Notes: generated by a model not told the origin, from the sequence alone. Numbered from the stretch's first letter, positions 1 through 9,842 are shown. The stretch is 64,000 nt of DNA from Terribacillus halophilus (GCF_900162685.1 NZ_LT727828.1:1170723-1234722); one strand, 5' to 3'. Translations and numbers: made by a program.

Positions 1-7
1 AAGATGA

Positions 8-39
8 ATCCCTGATCAAAAATGATCAGGGATTTTTTG
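8..39 (+). terminator. Rho-independent terminator
   Basis: A perfect 11-bp stem (8-18 with 23-33) with an AAAA loop is followed by a T run. It ends a transcript whose gene lies upstream of the window. Confidence 0.85.
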
Positions 40-62
40 TTATAGAGAAAGGGGAGGAGAAG

Positions 63-602
63 GTGACGAACAGTATTAACATTCGAGAAGCCACGGTCAA
101 TGATGTTAAGCGTTTAGCTCAGCTAAGAGTACTAACAGATAGAGAAACGGAATATATGGACCGTGAAGAAGGTGAAGGTTATCTTTCGCCGGAGGATTTT
201 GAAGAGTTGATTAAATCCGATCAGCAAGAACCAAATAATCTTTGTCTTGTAGCTTGTGATGGCAAAAGTATCATTGGCTATTGCAGATGTGAAGGAAATA
301 ACTTGAAACGTCAGCAGCACCAAGTCACATTCGGCATTGCAATACGAAAGGACTATTGGGGAAACGGAATAGGGAAGCAAATGCTACACAAGGTAATAGA
401 CTGGGCAGAGGATCATCACATACATAAAATTAACTTATCCGTACTGAAAGCTAATAAACGTGCTGTAGCTTTATATGAAATGTTCGGGTTTCAAATGGAA
501 GGTTGTTTAAAGGACGATAAAAGACTTCGTGACGGTAAACTATACGATACACTACTTATGGCATGGTTTAATGCTAAGAAATACAACAAACCCTCCATTT
601 AG
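63..602 (+). CDS. GNAT family N-acetyltransferase
   Basis: This 179-residue protein looks like a single-domain GNAT enzyme, which would transfer acetyl from acetyl-CoA to an amine; the substrate is unknown. The acetyl-CoA loop is visible near residues 95-108 (IRKDYWGNGIGKQML), and the late motif LSVLKANKRAVALYEMFGF around residues 124-142 is typical of the family. Translation starts at GTG behind a strong AAGGGGAGGAG element. The gene stands alone between two terminators, so it is probably monocistronic. Its last codons lie inside the downstream terminator stem. Family assignment is firm, but substrate and symbol cannot be told. Confidence 0.85.
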   Translation: MTNSINIREATVNDVKRLAQLRVLTDRETEYMDREEGEGYLSPEDFEELIKSDQQEPNNLCLVACDGKSIIGYCRCEGNNLKRQQHQVTFGIAIRKDYWGNGIGKQMLHKVIDWAEDHHIHKINLSVLKANKRAVALYEMFGFQMEGCLKDDKRLRDGKLYDTLLMAWFNAKKYNKPSI

Positions 603-621
603 ACGATGGAGGGTTTGTTGT
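583..621. terminator. Bidirectional terminator between convergent genes
   Basis: A perfect 16-bp stem (583-598 with 606-621) with a 7-nt loop lies between the convergent GNAT and YtfP-like genes. The left arm overlaps the GNAT 3' coding end, and the right arm stops just before the YtfP-like stop codon. T-rich tracts occur on both exits. Confidence 0.85.
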
Positions 622-622
622 A

Positions 623-1891
623 TCAATTTTTGAAAGATGATGCTTCCCAAGCAGCATGCATTCCAGCCACTCGGCCAGTTACTAATGCGGAAGTAATATT
701 ATAACCTCCAGTGTATCCATGAATATCAAGAATTTCACCACAGAAATATAACCCATGCATGAACTTCGATTGCATTGTGGTCGGAACAACTTCTTTTACA
801 GAAACGCCTCCGCCCGTAACAAATGCTTTTTCGATTGGCTGTGAGCCATTGACTGGGAAAGTGAAACCTTTTACCAAGCTAATAAACTGCACCAGATTTT
901 CCCGGGAAATATTTGCTGCCTTTGTATCTGAAGGAATTCCTGCTTGTTCCAGCAGAAAATCTAAATAGCGTTCTGGTACAATTCCTTTCACGAGGTTGCG
1001 AAAAGCTTTTTTCGGCTGATCAGTCATCGTTTTCGAAATCTCTTCAGTTAAGACATGTTCTTTCTTACTTGGTACAGCATCAATATGGATAGTAACTTCT
1101 TCTCGGCCTTTCATCAATTCTTTCACCACATATTGTGAGCAGCGTAAAACAGCTGGGCCGGATATACCGAAATGCGTAAACAGCATGTCCATCTGATGTG
1201 TGATGATGGCTTTATTCTTCGCGTTAAGCACACTCACTGCTACATCACGTAAAGCAAGACCTTGAAGCTGTTTCTGCTTGATGAAGGCTGCAGAAGATAG
1301 GAGAGGCACTTCGGTTGGGTAAAGTGTCGTAATCGTATGCCCAGCTTTTTTGGCCCATGCATAGCCATCTCCTGTACTGCCAGTGTGTGGTACTGCTTTT
1401 CCGCCGACGGCTACAATAACAGCACCTGTGCTAAGTTTTTCGCCATCTTTTAAAATAACCTCATGACTCTCTTCCCCGTATTGAACTGCTTTCACAGGAG
1501 TTTCCGTTCGAACATGTACATGAAGCGTATCCATTCGATTCAGCAGCGCTTGTACAACGGATTTTGCTGAGTTGCTGACTGGGAACATACGTCCATGGTC
1601 CTCTTCCTTGAGCTTTACACCAAGATTCTCAAAGAAATCGATAATATCGTAATTATTAAATATAGAGAAAGCACTATATAAAAATTTTCCGTTACCCGGA
1701 ATATGCTTAATTACTTCATCCTGAGGCAAGCGATTCGTAACATTACATCTGCCGCCTCCAGATATCGCGAGTTTGTTACCTAATTTCTTTCCTTTATCAA
1801 TCAAAAGCGTGGCAGCACCGTGCTCAGCAGCCGATATGGCTGCCATTAGTCCGGATGGGCCGCCCCCGATTACAATTACATCGTAATTCAT
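623..1891 (-). CDS. ytfP: NAD(P)/FAD-dependent flavoprotein, HI0933/YtfP family
   Basis: Predicted 422-residue flavoprotein of the HI0933 (BaiN-like) family. The N-terminal Rossmann motif [14 protein letters not shown] binds the FAD dinucleotide, followed by the family element [16 protein letters not shown] and a C-terminal [18 protein letters not shown] segment that closes the FAD site. The physiological substrate is unknown for most members. A longer reading adds 11 residues upstream, but the ATG chosen here sits 8 nt after a GGAAG element and directly precedes the Rossmann strand. It is divergent from murJ, as in B. subtilis where ytfP and ytgP are neighbours. Confidence 0.85.
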   Translation of the reverse strand: MNYDVIVIGGGPSGLMAAISAAEHGAATLLIDKGKKLGNKLAISGGGRCNVTNRLPQDEVIKHIPGNGKFLYSAFSIFNNYDIIDFFENLGVKLKEEDHGRMFPVSNSAKSVVQALLNRMDTLHVHVRTETPVKAVQYGEESHEVILKDGEKLSTGAVIVAVGGKAVPHTGSTGDGYAWAKKAGHTITTLYPTEVPLLSSAAFIKQKQLQGLALRDVAVSVLNAKNKAIITHQMDMLFTHFGISGPAVLRCSQYVVKELMKGREEVTIHIDAVPSKKEHVLTEEISKTMTDQPKKAFRNLVKGIVPERYLDFLLEQAGIPSDTKAANISRENLVQFISLVKGFTFPVNGSQPIEKAFVTGGGVSVKEVVPTTMQSKFMHGLYFCGEILDIHGYTGGYNITSALVTGRVAGMHAAWEASSFKN

Positions 1892-1997
1892 GCGTTGTTC
1901 TTCCTTTCTGCTGATGGGATTCAATCGAATTCTTCCATCAGGTCTACTTTATGATAAAATAGATTCATTGGATTTTAAAGAGGAGTTTGGTGAATAA

Positions 1998-3647
1998 ATG
2001 GCTTTGTCGACTATAATTCGCGGGACTTTGCTGCTGACAGCAGCTTCTTTCCTGTCGAAGTTTCTAGGGATTATTTATGTTATCCCATTTAATGCATTAG
2101 TAGGTGCCTCTGGTGGGGCGTTATTCAGTTATGCCTATGTTCCTTATAATATATTAATTAGTATCTCGACAATCGGTATACCATTGGGCGTATCTAAATT
2201 TGTGTCAAAATACAATGGTTTAGGTGATTATCGAACAAGCCAGCGTGTCCTGCATAAAGGTATGTCTATTATGGTTGTCACAGGAGCAGTAGCCTTTTTA
2301 GTTATGTACTTTGGAGCTGACCTCATCGCTCAATGGAGTGTGGGAGGCAATGAGGAAGGGTTCTCAAGTGAAGCAGTTGCTTATGTAATTAAGCTTGTGA
2401 GCTTTGCTAACCTCATTATCCCTGCTATGAGTATTGTTAGAGGATTCTTCCAAGGTAACCAATCTATGGGACCTACTGCTGTGTCTCAAGTAGTGGAACA
2501 GGTAGTGCGTATTGTCTTTTTACTACTCGCCGTTTATCTTGCTATCCATGTCTTTCATGAGAGCACAGCTGTAGCTGTAGGATATGCGACATTTGCAGCT
2601 TTTATAGGTGCATTAGCTTCCTGTGTTGTACTGTATGTATACTGGAGAGCCAGAAAACCACATCTAAAGTTAAGAATGAAACAGCAAAAAGTCCAAGCTG
2701 CGCAAGTAACTGATAAGACAATTATAAAAGAACTGTTGAGCTATGCTGGACCGTTTGTTGTAACTGGTATTGCTACGACACTTTACCAGTTTATCGATCA
2801 GTTCACGATGGTACGAGCGCTCACAGCAATTGGTCAAGATGGGAAGATAGCTAAGGCGCTGTACGGAATTATTAACTTATATGGACACAAAATAATCACT
2901 ATACCTATGACATTGTCTATAGGACTTTCCTTAGCGGCAGTTCCAGCACTTACGCGAGCATTCTTTTCAAATAATCGTAAATTGTACCTGAAGCAAATAA
3001 ATCAATCGTTACAAATTGTCTTGTTTTTGATATTCCCAGCGAGTGTTGGTATTGCACTATTAGGTAATGAAGCATATACAGCTTTCTATGGGACAAGTGA
3101 CGTCATAAACTCAAACTTAGGAGCGGGCACACTAATGATGTGGTACGCGCCTGTAGCCTTGCTGTTTGCACTATTCACAACAACGTCATCTATCTTGCAG
3201 GGAATCAATGAGCAGCGCTTCTCTGTTATTAGTTTGACAGCAGGGCTGTTAGTAAAGATTTTCTTCAATATCCCGCTTATGCATGCTTTCGGAGCAAAAG
3301 GTGCTATTTTTGGGACGGCTTTGGCTGTCGGAATCGCGACAGTATTGAATTTCTTTAAAATGAAGCACGCATTAAAATTCCCTACACAGCAGCTGACAAA
3401 GCGGACCATATTAATCTTAATCTTCACAGCTATCATGTCTGTTGTTGTATTACTCGTAAAATTCCTGTTTGGGTTTACATTAACGTATGAAGATGGAAGA
3501 ATTGCTTCAGCTGTTATTATTATGGTAAGTGCGTTAGCTGGTGGATCTGTTTACATGATTCTTGCTTATAAATCCACCTTGCTGGAACGTGTGCTTGGAA
3601 ATCGAATTGGATTTTTAGATCGTTTAATGAAAAGAAAGAAGGACTAA
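1998..3647 (+). CDS. murJ: Lipid II flippase MurJ (YtgP), MOP superfamily
   Basis: This 549-residue polytopic membrane protein has about 14 predicted hydrophobic segments and belongs to the polysaccharide/MVF (MurJ, SpoVB-like) branch of the MOP exporters. It is expected to flip lipid II across the cytoplasmic membrane during peptidoglycan synthesis. The N-terminus (RGTLLLTAASFLSKFLG) is typical of Bacillus YtgP, and length matches the family (about 540). The start is ATG with an AAAGAGGAG element 12 nt upstream, a slightly long spacing. The pseudouridine synthase follows after 3 nt, so the two are probably cotranscribed. SpoVB is the main alternative, but neighbours ytfP and ytzG favour MurJ/YtgP. 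Confidence 0.85.
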   Translation: MALSTIIRGTLLLTAASFLSKFLGIIYVIPFNALVGASGGALFSYAYVPYNILISISTIGIPLGVSKFVSKYNGLGDYRTSQRVLHKGMSIMVVTGAVAFLVMYFGADLIAQWSVGGNEEGFSSEAVAYVIKLVSFANLIIPAMSIVRGFFQGNQSMGPTAVSQVVEQVVRIVFLLLAVYLAIHVFHESTAVAVGYATFAAFIGALASCVVLYVYWRARKPHLKLRMKQQKVQAAQVTDKTIIKELLSYAGPFVVTGIATTLYQFIDQFTMVRALTAIGQDGKIAKALYGIINLYGHKIITIPMTLSIGLSLAAVPALTRAFFSNNRKLYLKQINQSLQIVLFLIFPASVGIALLGNEAYTAFYGTSDVINSNLGAGTLMMWYAPVALLFALFTTTSSILQGINEQRFSVISLTAGLLVKIFFNIPLMHAFGAKGAIFGTALAVGIATVLNFFKMKHALKFPTQQLTKRTILILIFTAIMSVVVLLVKFLFGFTLTYEDGRIASAVIIMVSALAGGSVYMILAYKSTLLERVLGNRIGFLDRLMKRKKD

Positions 3648-3650
3648 TGA

Positions 3651-4373
3651 ATGAGATTAGATAAGCTACTTGCAAATATGGGTTTTGGCAGCAGAAAAGA
3701 AGTAAAAGGACTATTAAAAAAAGGTGCCATTACAGTAAATGGCACCCCGGTTAAGTCGCCATCGATACATGTGGATGAAAACAAAGATAATGTCCAAGTG
3801 AATGGGGAAACGGTGGAGTATCGGGAATTCATCTATTTGATGATGCATAAGCCGCCTGGCCTTGTGTCGGCAACAGAAGATAAGCGTGATGAGACGGTGG
3901 TAGACATCCTGCAGCCGGAAGATCGACTATTTGAGCCGTTTCCTGTAGGTCGTTTAGACAAGGACACAGAGGGCTTGCTTTTATTAACGAATGACGGCAC
4001 GCTTTCTCACCAGCTGTTATCTCCAAAAAAGCATGTGCAAAAGCTTTATTACGCGAAAATTAATGGCGAAGTTACCGAGAAGACAATTAAACAATTCGAA
4101 GCGGGCGTTACGCTGGATGACGAGTACGTTACGAAGCCGGCTATTTTGAAGATACTAGAGGCTGGACCGGTTTCTGAAATTGAAATCATTATTACAGAAG
4201 GGAAATTTCATCAGATTAAGCGGATGTTTGAAGCTGTGGAGATGGAAGTGACGTATTTAAAGCGTCTTCAGATGGGCAGTTTGAAGCTTGATGAAGACCT
4301 TCAGCTAGGCGAATATCGGGAACTTTCTGATGAGGAACTGAACAGTTTGATTGAAGATACAAAAAAGAGCTGA
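3651..4373 (+). CDS. ytzG: rRNA pseudouridine synthase, RsuA/RluB family (YtzG)
   Basis: 240-residue pseudouridine synthase that isomerises a uridine in ribosomal RNA. An N-terminal S4 RNA-binding domain (residues 1-60, MRLDKLLANMGFGSRKEV) is followed by the catalytic domain, whose signature PVGRLDKDTEGLLLLTNDG carries the catalytic aspartate at about residue 103. Later GKFHQIKRMFEAV is also conserved. The exact target uridine cannot be read from sequence; the RsuA-like class modifies 16S U516 in Escherichia coli. The start ATG is 3 nt after the murJ stop, behind an AAGGA element. The last codons lie in a hairpin that terminates the opposite-strand ytzE. Confidence 0.85.
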   Translation: MRLDKLLANMGFGSRKEVKGLLKKGAITVNGTPVKSPSIHVDENKDNVQVNGETVEYREFIYLMMHKPPGLVSATEDKRDETVVDILQPEDRLFEPFPVGRLDKDTEGLLLLTNDGTLSHQLLSPKKHVQKLYYAKINGEVTEKTIKQFEAGVTLDDEYVTKPAILKILEAGPVSEIEIIITEGKFHQIKRMFEAVEMEVTYLKRLQMGSLKLDEDLQLGEYRELSDEELNSLIEDTKKS

Positions 4374-4391
4374 TCTGAGAACAGATCAGCT
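4361..4391 (-). terminator. Terminator of ytzE, within the ytzG 3' end
   Basis: A perfect 10-bp stem (4368-4377 with 4382-4391) has a good T run only when read on the minus strand (CTCTTTTTTG). It therefore best serves the minus-strand regulator gene although it overlaps the ytzG stop codon. Confidence 0.75.
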
Positions 4392-4438
4392 TGCCTTATA
4401 GGTAAGTAATGTTTGTTACATAGGTTGTACGATTTAAA

Positions 4439-4657
4439 TCAAGAGATTTTGACTTTTTTTGATGTCGTAGACCAAACCCCCCGATGAGGACTTTGTACTA
4501 AACCGTTATATTCCAGCACGTTAAGATCGCGCTGCACTGTACGGTCTGTAATACCAAATTCTTCAGCCAATTCAGTAGTAGAAACTGTTTCCCTTTCTCT
4601 AATAAAAAGATAGACAGCTTTTACTCGGTTTAGCATTCGGGATGTTGATTGATTCAA
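4439..4657 (-). CDS. ytzE: Small DeoR-type HTH regulator (YtzE)
   Basis: A 72-residue protein consisting almost entirely of a DeoR-family winged helix-turn-helix (residues 9-60, including TTELAEEFGITDRTVQRDLNVLE). It lacks the C-terminal sugar-phosphate sensing domain of full-length DeoR/GlpR proteins, so it should bind DNA without a recognisable ligand domain. B. subtilis YtzE has the same architecture and location. It is divergent from pepV. Length fits the family's short form rather than a truncation. Targets are unknown. Confidence 0.8.
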   Translation of the reverse strand: MNQSTSRMLNRVKAVYLFIRERETVSTTELAEEFGITDRTVQRDLNVLEYNGLVQSPHRGVWSTTSKKVKIS

Positions 4658-4826
4658 AAAACCACTCCTTAGTTTTACATAAGAATCGGTGGTGCCTCTA
4701 AATCTCTCTCTACCCGTATTTTACATTAATTAATCAAAGAAGGCTAGAAGATAGGTTAAATTTTCTGTTAATTTATTTTACAATAGACGTATAAAGATAT
4801 TAATATTTTTTTAGGAGGCGACGGAA

Positions 4827-6242
4827 ATGGAGAGAATCGACTGGTATGACAAGGCATCAGCTTATAAGGACAGATATGTTGAGGTATTAAAGGGTCTATT
4901 AGCCATACCGAGTGTGTATGACGAGTCGTCAAAAACAGACAAGATGCCGTTTGGAGAGCAAATTGATACAGCGCTGCGCTATATGCTGAATACAGCCGAT
5001 AGCGATAGCTTTGCTACAAAGTATGTGGACGGTTATGCGGGCCATATTGAATATGGTCAGGGCAGCGGCTTGGTTGGTGTGCTCGGCCATTTGGATGTTG
5101 TTCCTGCAGATGGAGAATGGACGTATGGAGCATTTACTCCAACGCTGACAGAGGGGCGACTTTTCGGAAGAGGAACTTTGGACGATAAAGGACCGGTTGT
5201 CGCCGCATACTTTGCGATGAAACTGCTAAAAGATAGCGGTTATGAGCCGAGTAAGCGTATTCGGCTTATTATGGGCACAGATGAAGAAAGAGACTGGCAG
5301 TGTATGGAGCATTATTTTAAGTATGAAGAAATGCCGGATACCGGCTTTACACCGGATGCTGACTTTCCGCTAATTTATGCCGAAAAAGGCATTATCGATG
5401 GCTACATTTCCCTGCCGCCTGTAACAGCACAAAGCGACATGCTTCGACTCATTCGGTTTAGTGGAGGAAAAGCTTTAAACATGGTTCCCGGTAAAGCAGA
5501 TGCTGCTCTTTCAGGGGAGAATCTAACTGCCGTAGAGCAAGCATTCGCTGCTTATTTAACAGCTGAAGGTATCAACGGCAGCGTAGAAGTGAAAGAAAAT
5601 AATATTATGCTGAGCGTGTCCGGCAAAGCGGCACACGGCTCCACACCGGAGAAAGGACGCAATAGCGTTATTGTACTGGCTAAGTTCCTCCAATCACTCC
5701 CGCTGCATGGTGATGTATCAGACAAGCTGAATTGGCTAGTGGAAAAATTTGAGGATTACAATGGAAAAGACATCGGACTAGGTTTATCAGATGATGTATC
5801 CGGTCCATTGACACTCAATCTCGGTGAATTCAAGATGACAGAAACGGATGCCTGGTCAATTGGTGTTAATATCCGTTACCCTGTGACAGCAGCATACGAT
5901 ACCGTGAAAGAAAGCTTATTGAATCAGCTTGCGGAAGCAGGAGCCGGATTCAAACAAACATCACATTTAGCTTCGCTTTATGTAGAGAAGGATGATCCAT
6001 TAGTTGAAACATTGGTCGATGTTTACCGCCGTCAGACGGGTGATCAAACAGATATCCTGGCAATCGGTGGCGGAACATATGCACGTGCGATGAAAAAAGG
6101 AGTCGCTTTTGGTCCGCTATTTCCGGGCGCACCAGACAGTGCCCATCAACAGGATGAGCATATCCTGCTTGATGATATGATTCGCGCTATTGCCATTTAT
6201 GCAGAATCACTTTACCTGCTGACGAAGGATGATCACATCTAA
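4827..6242 (+). CDS. pepV: Dipeptidase PepV, M20 metallopeptidase family
   Basis: A 471-residue M20 zinc dipeptidase that cleaves dipeptides in the cytoplasm. Metal and catalytic residues are visible: HLDVVP (His88, Asp90), LDDKGP (Asp119-Asp120), TDEERDW (Glu153-Glu154) and a C-terminal FPGAPDSAHQQDEH motif. The lid-domain motif AAHGSTPEKGRNS is present. Length equals that of PepV enzymes (about 465-470). ATG follows a TTAGGAGGCGACGG element. The stop codon overlaps the next gene's ATG by 1 nt, so this heads an operon with the MFS, thpR and NERD genes. B. subtilis has pepV at the same place. Confidence 0.93.
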   Translation: MERIDWYDKASAYKDRYVEVLKGLLAIPSVYDESSKTDKMPFGEQIDTALRYMLNTADSDSFATKYVDGYAGHIEYGQGSGLVGVLGHLDVVPADGEWTYGAFTPTLTEGRLFGRGTLDDKGPVVAAYFAMKLLKDSGYEPSKRIRLIMGTDEERDWQCMEHYFKYEEMPDTGFTPDADFPLIYAEKGIIDGYISLPPVTAQSDMLRLIRFSGGKALNMVPGKADAALSGENLTAVEQAFAAYLTAEGINGSVEVKENNIMLSVSGKAAHGSTPEKGRNSVIVLAKFLQSLPLHGDVSDKLNWLVEKFEDYNGKDIGLGLSDDVSGPLTLNLGEFKMTETDAWSIGVNIRYPVTAAYDTVKESLLNQLAEAGAGFKQTSHLASLYVEKDDPLVETLVDVYRRQTGDQTDILAIGGGTYARAMKKGVAFGPLFPGAPDSAHQQDEHILLDDMIRAIAIYAESLYLLTKDDHI

Positions 6243-7426
6243 TGCGTGCTGAAACGAAAAAAACATACCGATCTTTTCAGTACTTTTATCTTACAGCATT
6301 TCTTTCCAACGGATCCTTATTTCCGCTGCTCGCAGTGTTTCTGCAAGAAGAAAAGCAACTAAATTCGGTGTTGGTTGGGCTGATTGTGGCGGCTATCCCG
6401 CTTGTAAATACAGTTATGGAGCCAGTTTGGGGTCTCTTGAGTGATTATACTCGGAAGCCTTTGCGTTTGTTAGCGGCAGCATTAGCTGCTGCAGCAGCGC
6501 TTGCATTCATTTATTTATTTTATGATCATTACGCTTTGCTGTTAATCGGAATGCTGTGTATCGCTGTATTTCAAGCAGCAGTTATTCCATTATCGGACAG
6601 CATGGCTTTAGGTTTTGTGGAACAAAACAAACTGGTTTATGGAAATATTCGCTTGTGGGGCGCCATTGGTTTCGCTGCCGCGTCGTTCTTAATGGGATAT
6701 ATAACAGATTTGGCAGGATCGTTGGATTGGATTTTCGTAGCATACGGTATATGTTTGCTGCTCGCGTTACCTGCTTTGCGTAGATTTCCGCGTCAAGGAT
6801 ATGATATTGCTGCTGTCTCCATGAAAGAAGGACTCCAGACTTTACGCAAAAACAAACCGTTCTTGCTGTTTCTGGCATCTAACTTTCTTATCTTTGGTCC
6901 GATTCTGGCAAACAATTTCTATTTCGGGACATTCATTTTGGCTGCCGGAGGCACACTAAGTGCTGTAGGTATTGCATTCTTCCTTGGAGCTGGAAGTGAA
7001 GCGCCTTTTATGAAATTAGCACATCGTATTATCGGGAAGATGAGCATTTTGCATGTTGTTATATTAAGCGCCAGTGTCTCTGGAGCACGATGGGTATTAT
7101 ATATGTTCGATCCGCCGCTCGCGGTTATTTTCATCACAACCATTATTCAAGGATTATCCATCGGCCTCTATGTGCCGGCTGCTTTACTTTATATAAGAAG
7201 CGCTGCTCCTACCTCCGTTCAGGCTACTGCAATTGCCCTATATTCTGCCGTTGGAACTGGATTGGGCAACGCGTTCTTTAACCTTATCGGAGGTGTCGTC
7301 ATAGAGACGGGCACTGTTTACCATATGTATGGCCTTTTCGCAGTGACGACATTTCTTGGCGTTGGTATTCTGTTTGTCGTAAAACGCATGACGAACGCAT
7401 TAACAGGGAAAAGAGGGATAGCGTGA
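6242..7426 (+). CDS. MFS transporter (MFS_1-like)
   Basis: 394-residue major facilitator with about 12 hydrophobic segments in two halves. The loop 2-3 region carries a family-like acidic/arginine signature (EPVWGLLSDYTRKPLRLLA), and the arrangement resembles the LacY/nucleoside-permease-like branch. The substrate cannot be deduced. It overlaps pepV by 1 nt and thpR by 4 nt, implying translational coupling. Peptide or sugar uptake would be a guess. Confidence 0.8.
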   Translation: MRAETKKTYRSFQYFYLTAFLSNGSLFPLLAVFLQEEKQLNSVLVGLIVAAIPLVNTVMEPVWGLLSDYTRKPLRLLAAALAAAAALAFIYLFYDHYALLLIGMLCIAVFQAAVIPLSDSMALGFVEQNKLVYGNIRLWGAIGFAAASFLMGYITDLAGSLDWIFVAYGICLLLALPALRRFPRQGYDIAAVSMKEGLQTLRKNKPFLLFLASNFLIFGPILANNFYFGTFILAAGGTLSAVGIAFFLGAGSEAPFMKLAHRIIGKMSILHVVILSASVSGARWVLYMFDPPLAVIFITTIIQGLSIGLYVPAALLYIRSAAPTSVQATAIALYSAVGTGLGNAFFNLIGGVVIETGTVYHMYGLFAVTTFLGVGILFVVKRMTNALTGKRGIA

Positions 7427-7974
7427 GTATACATTATTTCATCGGAATTGGATTAGAAGCATCAATTCAAGCAGCGTTGGCTGACTGGCAGAACGAATTG
7501 CAAGCTTATGTGCCGATGAAACAGTGGCCAAGACCAGAGGAATTTCATATAACATTGCAGTTTCTTGGCTCCACGACAGACCAGCAGCTGGATAAACTGA
7601 AACAGGCATGGCAAACGCAGCAATTTGGAAAGGCGTTTGAATTGGAAGCAGTCAGTGTTGATGTATTTGGCAGTCCTAAACAGCCCCGCGTTATCTGGGC
7701 AGGTGTACAGCCGCATGATCCGCTGCACAAGCTGCATCAGCATGTAACAGCTGCCACAGCAAGAGCTGGATTCGAACAAGAAACCCGGCCGTACCGCCCT
7801 CACATTACGCTTGGTAAAAGATGGGGGGCAGGCGATGTAGAGGGACCGCTGCCGCTGCCGGAAAAACAGCTGTCTAAAAGGATTTTGGTGGACAAAGTGA
7901 CGGTATACCGAATTGAACCAGGAAAACGTCCTAAATACGTCCCTGTACTGGTGAAAGATTTGGAAAAGGAGTGA
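7423..7974 (+). CDS. thpR: RNA 2',3'-cyclic phosphodiesterase (ThpR/LigT, YtlP)
   Basis: A 183-residue 2H-phosphoesterase. The two tetrapeptide HxT motifs defining the fold are present: His42 in FHITLQFLG and His127 in PHITLGKR. Family members hydrolyse 2',3'-cyclic phosphate RNA ends to 2'-phosphates in vitro, and some ligate tRNA halves; the cellular role in bacilli is not settled. The GTG start overlaps the upstream MFS stop (GTGA). B. subtilis YtlP is the likely counterpart. Confidence 0.88.
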   Translation: MSIHYFIGIGLEASIQAALADWQNELQAYVPMKQWPRPEEFHITLQFLGSTTDQQLDKLKQAWQTQQFGKAFELEAVSVDVFGSPKQPRVIWAGVQPHDPLHKLHQHVTAATARAGFEQETRPYRPHITLGKRWGAGDVEGPLPLPEKQLSKRILVDKVTVYRIEPGKRPKYVPVLVKDLEKE

Positions 7975-7980
7975 AACGAT

Positions 7981-8892
7981 GTGGCTCAATTGATTAAGCT
8001 GCATGAATATATATCGCGGTACGAACAGCATCCTTATCGATATCCCAGCCAATTCATTAAATTGAAGAAAGAGAACTGGGAAAAAACACAAAAAGATTGG
8101 GAACAGCAGCAAGCTGCTCCCTCCTATGTGGAGGAAGAGAAAGCAGAAGAACCGCCCAAAAAGCCATGGTATCAAGTTTTTCAGAGAAAAGAAGATGCAC
8201 ATGATTTTCCAGAAGAAGAAAAGCCGGCGTATGTAGCGCCTACAGAACAAGCATTAAAACAGGATTTCCTAGAAGAGCTTTTTGAATTTCAGCTGAAATG
8301 GGCAACATCTACCTTGGGAGAATTCTCTTTTTATAATCATCAATATAAGAAAGACCCGATTCTTCGTTATTTTTTAAAACGGTTTCCGGATACGTTTTTT
8401 GTGATGTATAAACCTGTCTTCGAAGTGAAGCAGACAACAATGGAAGCTGAAACAATTTTGATTCATCCGCTTGGTATTGAAATTATTTCCGTATTGGAAG
8501 ACAAGCCGGATGTGCTGTTTTGGACTTCAGAAGAACGAACGTGGAAAAGAGAGAAAAAAGGGCAGTTTACAAACTTCATCAATCCGATGCTGTCACTCAA
8601 CCGAACAGAAAAATTAGTTCAAAGCATATTACGTAAATATGAGGTAGAACTGCCAGTAACAAAAGTCGTATTAAGCAGAGAGAATGCGATTCGTTTTAGC
8701 AGTGAACCGCGGAATACACAGATTATTGGCAGTCAAAAACATGCAGACTGGCTGATGGGAAAACGTCAGGAGCAGGTTGCGTTAAAGCATGTACAGCTGC
8801 GTGCTGCTGAAGTGTTGCTCCAGCATGCGTATACAAAAGCTGTCAGACGTCCCGAATGGGAAACGGAAGAGAAAGAAGAATTTTTTAGTTAA
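7981..8892 (+). CDS. NERD-domain protein, YtlQ-like
   Basis: 303-residue soluble protein read as a nuclease-related-domain (NERD) member. The segment from about residue 90 (QDFLEELFEFQLKWATSTL) to 240 holds the domain, and the N-terminal 90 residues are charged and probably flexible. GTG is the start, 5-6 nt after AAAAGGAGTG. It lies 6 nt after thpR, in the order seen in B. subtilis (ytlP, ytlQ). Nuclease activity is not established. The family call is moderate because the typical catalytic residues are not obvious to me. Confidence 0.55.
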   Translation: MAQLIKLHEYISRYEQHPYRYPSQFIKLKKENWEKTQKDWEQQQAAPSYVEEEKAEEPPKKPWYQVFQRKEDAHDFPEEEKPAYVAPTEQALKQDFLEELFEFQLKWATSTLGEFSFYNHQYKKDPILRYFLKRFPDTFFVMYKPVFEVKQTTMEAETILIHPLGIEIISVLEDKPDVLFWTSEERTWKREKKGQFTNFINPMLSLNRTEKLVQSILRKYEVELPVTKVVLSRENAIRFSSEPRNTQIIGSQKHADWLMGKRQEQVALKHVQLRAAEVLLQHAYTKAVRRPEWETEEKEEFFS

Positions 8893-9056
8893 ATAAGCGG
8901 TTTTTGCAGATTATCGTATTGATAAAACCATAGAAAATGTTGTAATCTAAAGTATGTCTGTCGATTTTGATCGGGAATGTACTTGCCTTGTGTCACGCTG
9001 GGCTTGTTTACAGCTAGTAATGCAGAGCGATTGCACTAGGAAAGTAGGAATGAACG

Positions 9057-9842
9057 GTGAATTGGTTAGAACACATACTGGGAAATGAGTGGAAGATCGC
9101 TCCTGCAGGCGGTGTAACTGGAGAAGCATATTATGCAAGCAGTGCGGATCGGCAGCTTTTCCTAAAACGTAATTCTTCTCCTTTCTTGGCAGTCCTATCA
9201 GCGGAGGGAATTGTTCCAAAGCTTGTATGGACAAAGCGAATGGAAAATGGGGATGTAATAACGGCTCAGGAATGGCTGCAAGGACGCGGGCTTACGTCTT
9301 CTGAGATGAACGATTCCCGAGTGGCCCAGCTGCTTAGCAAGATTCATCATTCTTCCGAGATGCTGAATATGCTGATGCGCATGGGTAAAAAACCATTGCA
9401 GCCAGAAGCGAAATTGGAAGAGCTGCGAGAGAAAGCAGCTGGCTTCCAAGATCGGCTGCCTGCTTTGCATCAGGTATTGAAGAGTCTGGAGCTGTTCTTA
9501 CCCGAGATGCCGAAACAAACTTTGGCTGTCTGTCATTTTGATATTGACCATAATAACTGGATGATAAGTCGGCATGATGAGCTTTATCTAGTAGATTGGG
9601 ACAGTGCTCTCATTGCCGATCCGGCCGCAGACATAGGAATGCTGCTTCGGAAATACGTTCCGCATGCGGATTGGAAAGCTTGGATGGCTGCGTATGGCAA
9701 ACCGTTGGATGATGGCCTGCTTAAACGAATCTATTGGTACGAAGCTGCGCGTCTTATCATGTCTCTTCGAGAAGACAATTTGGAACGGAAATGCAAGGAT
9801 CTGTTACTGTTGATTTCGGAAATAAAACAGCTGATTTGTTAA
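9057..9842 (+). CDS. ytmP: Phosphotransferase (APH/choline kinase-like), YtmP
   Basis: 261-residue protein kinase-like phosphotransferase of the aminoglycoside phosphotransferase/choline kinase fold. The Brenner-type catalytic loop is CHFDIDHNNWM (about residues 159-169), followed by the metal-binding LVDWDSALIADPAADIG. The N-lobe lysine probably lies in LFLKRNSS. The substrate is unknown; resistance is not implied. GTG starts 6 nt after AGGAA. Its 3' end overlaps the convergent ytzH gene by 4 nt. B. subtilis has ytmP, ytzH and trmB in this order. Confidence 0.82.
   Translation: MNWLEHILGNEWKIAPAGGVTGEAYYASSADRQLFLKRNSSPFLAVLSAEGIVPKLVWTKRMENGDVITAQEWLQGRGLTSSEMNDSRVAQLLSKIHHSSEMLNMLMRMGKKPLQPEAKLEELREKAAGFQDRLPALHQVLKSLELFLPEMPKQTLAVCHFDIDHNNWMISRHDELYLVDWDSALIADPAADIGMLLRKYVPHADWKAWMAAYGKPLDDGLLKRIYWYEAARLIMSLREDNLERKCKDLLLLISEIKQLIC

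Noticed and set aside
7462-8250. 262-codon minus-strand frame opposite thpR and the NERD gene
   Set aside because: It is antisense to two well-supported coupled genes, rich in Phe/Leu/Arg as expected of a shadow frame, with no domain.
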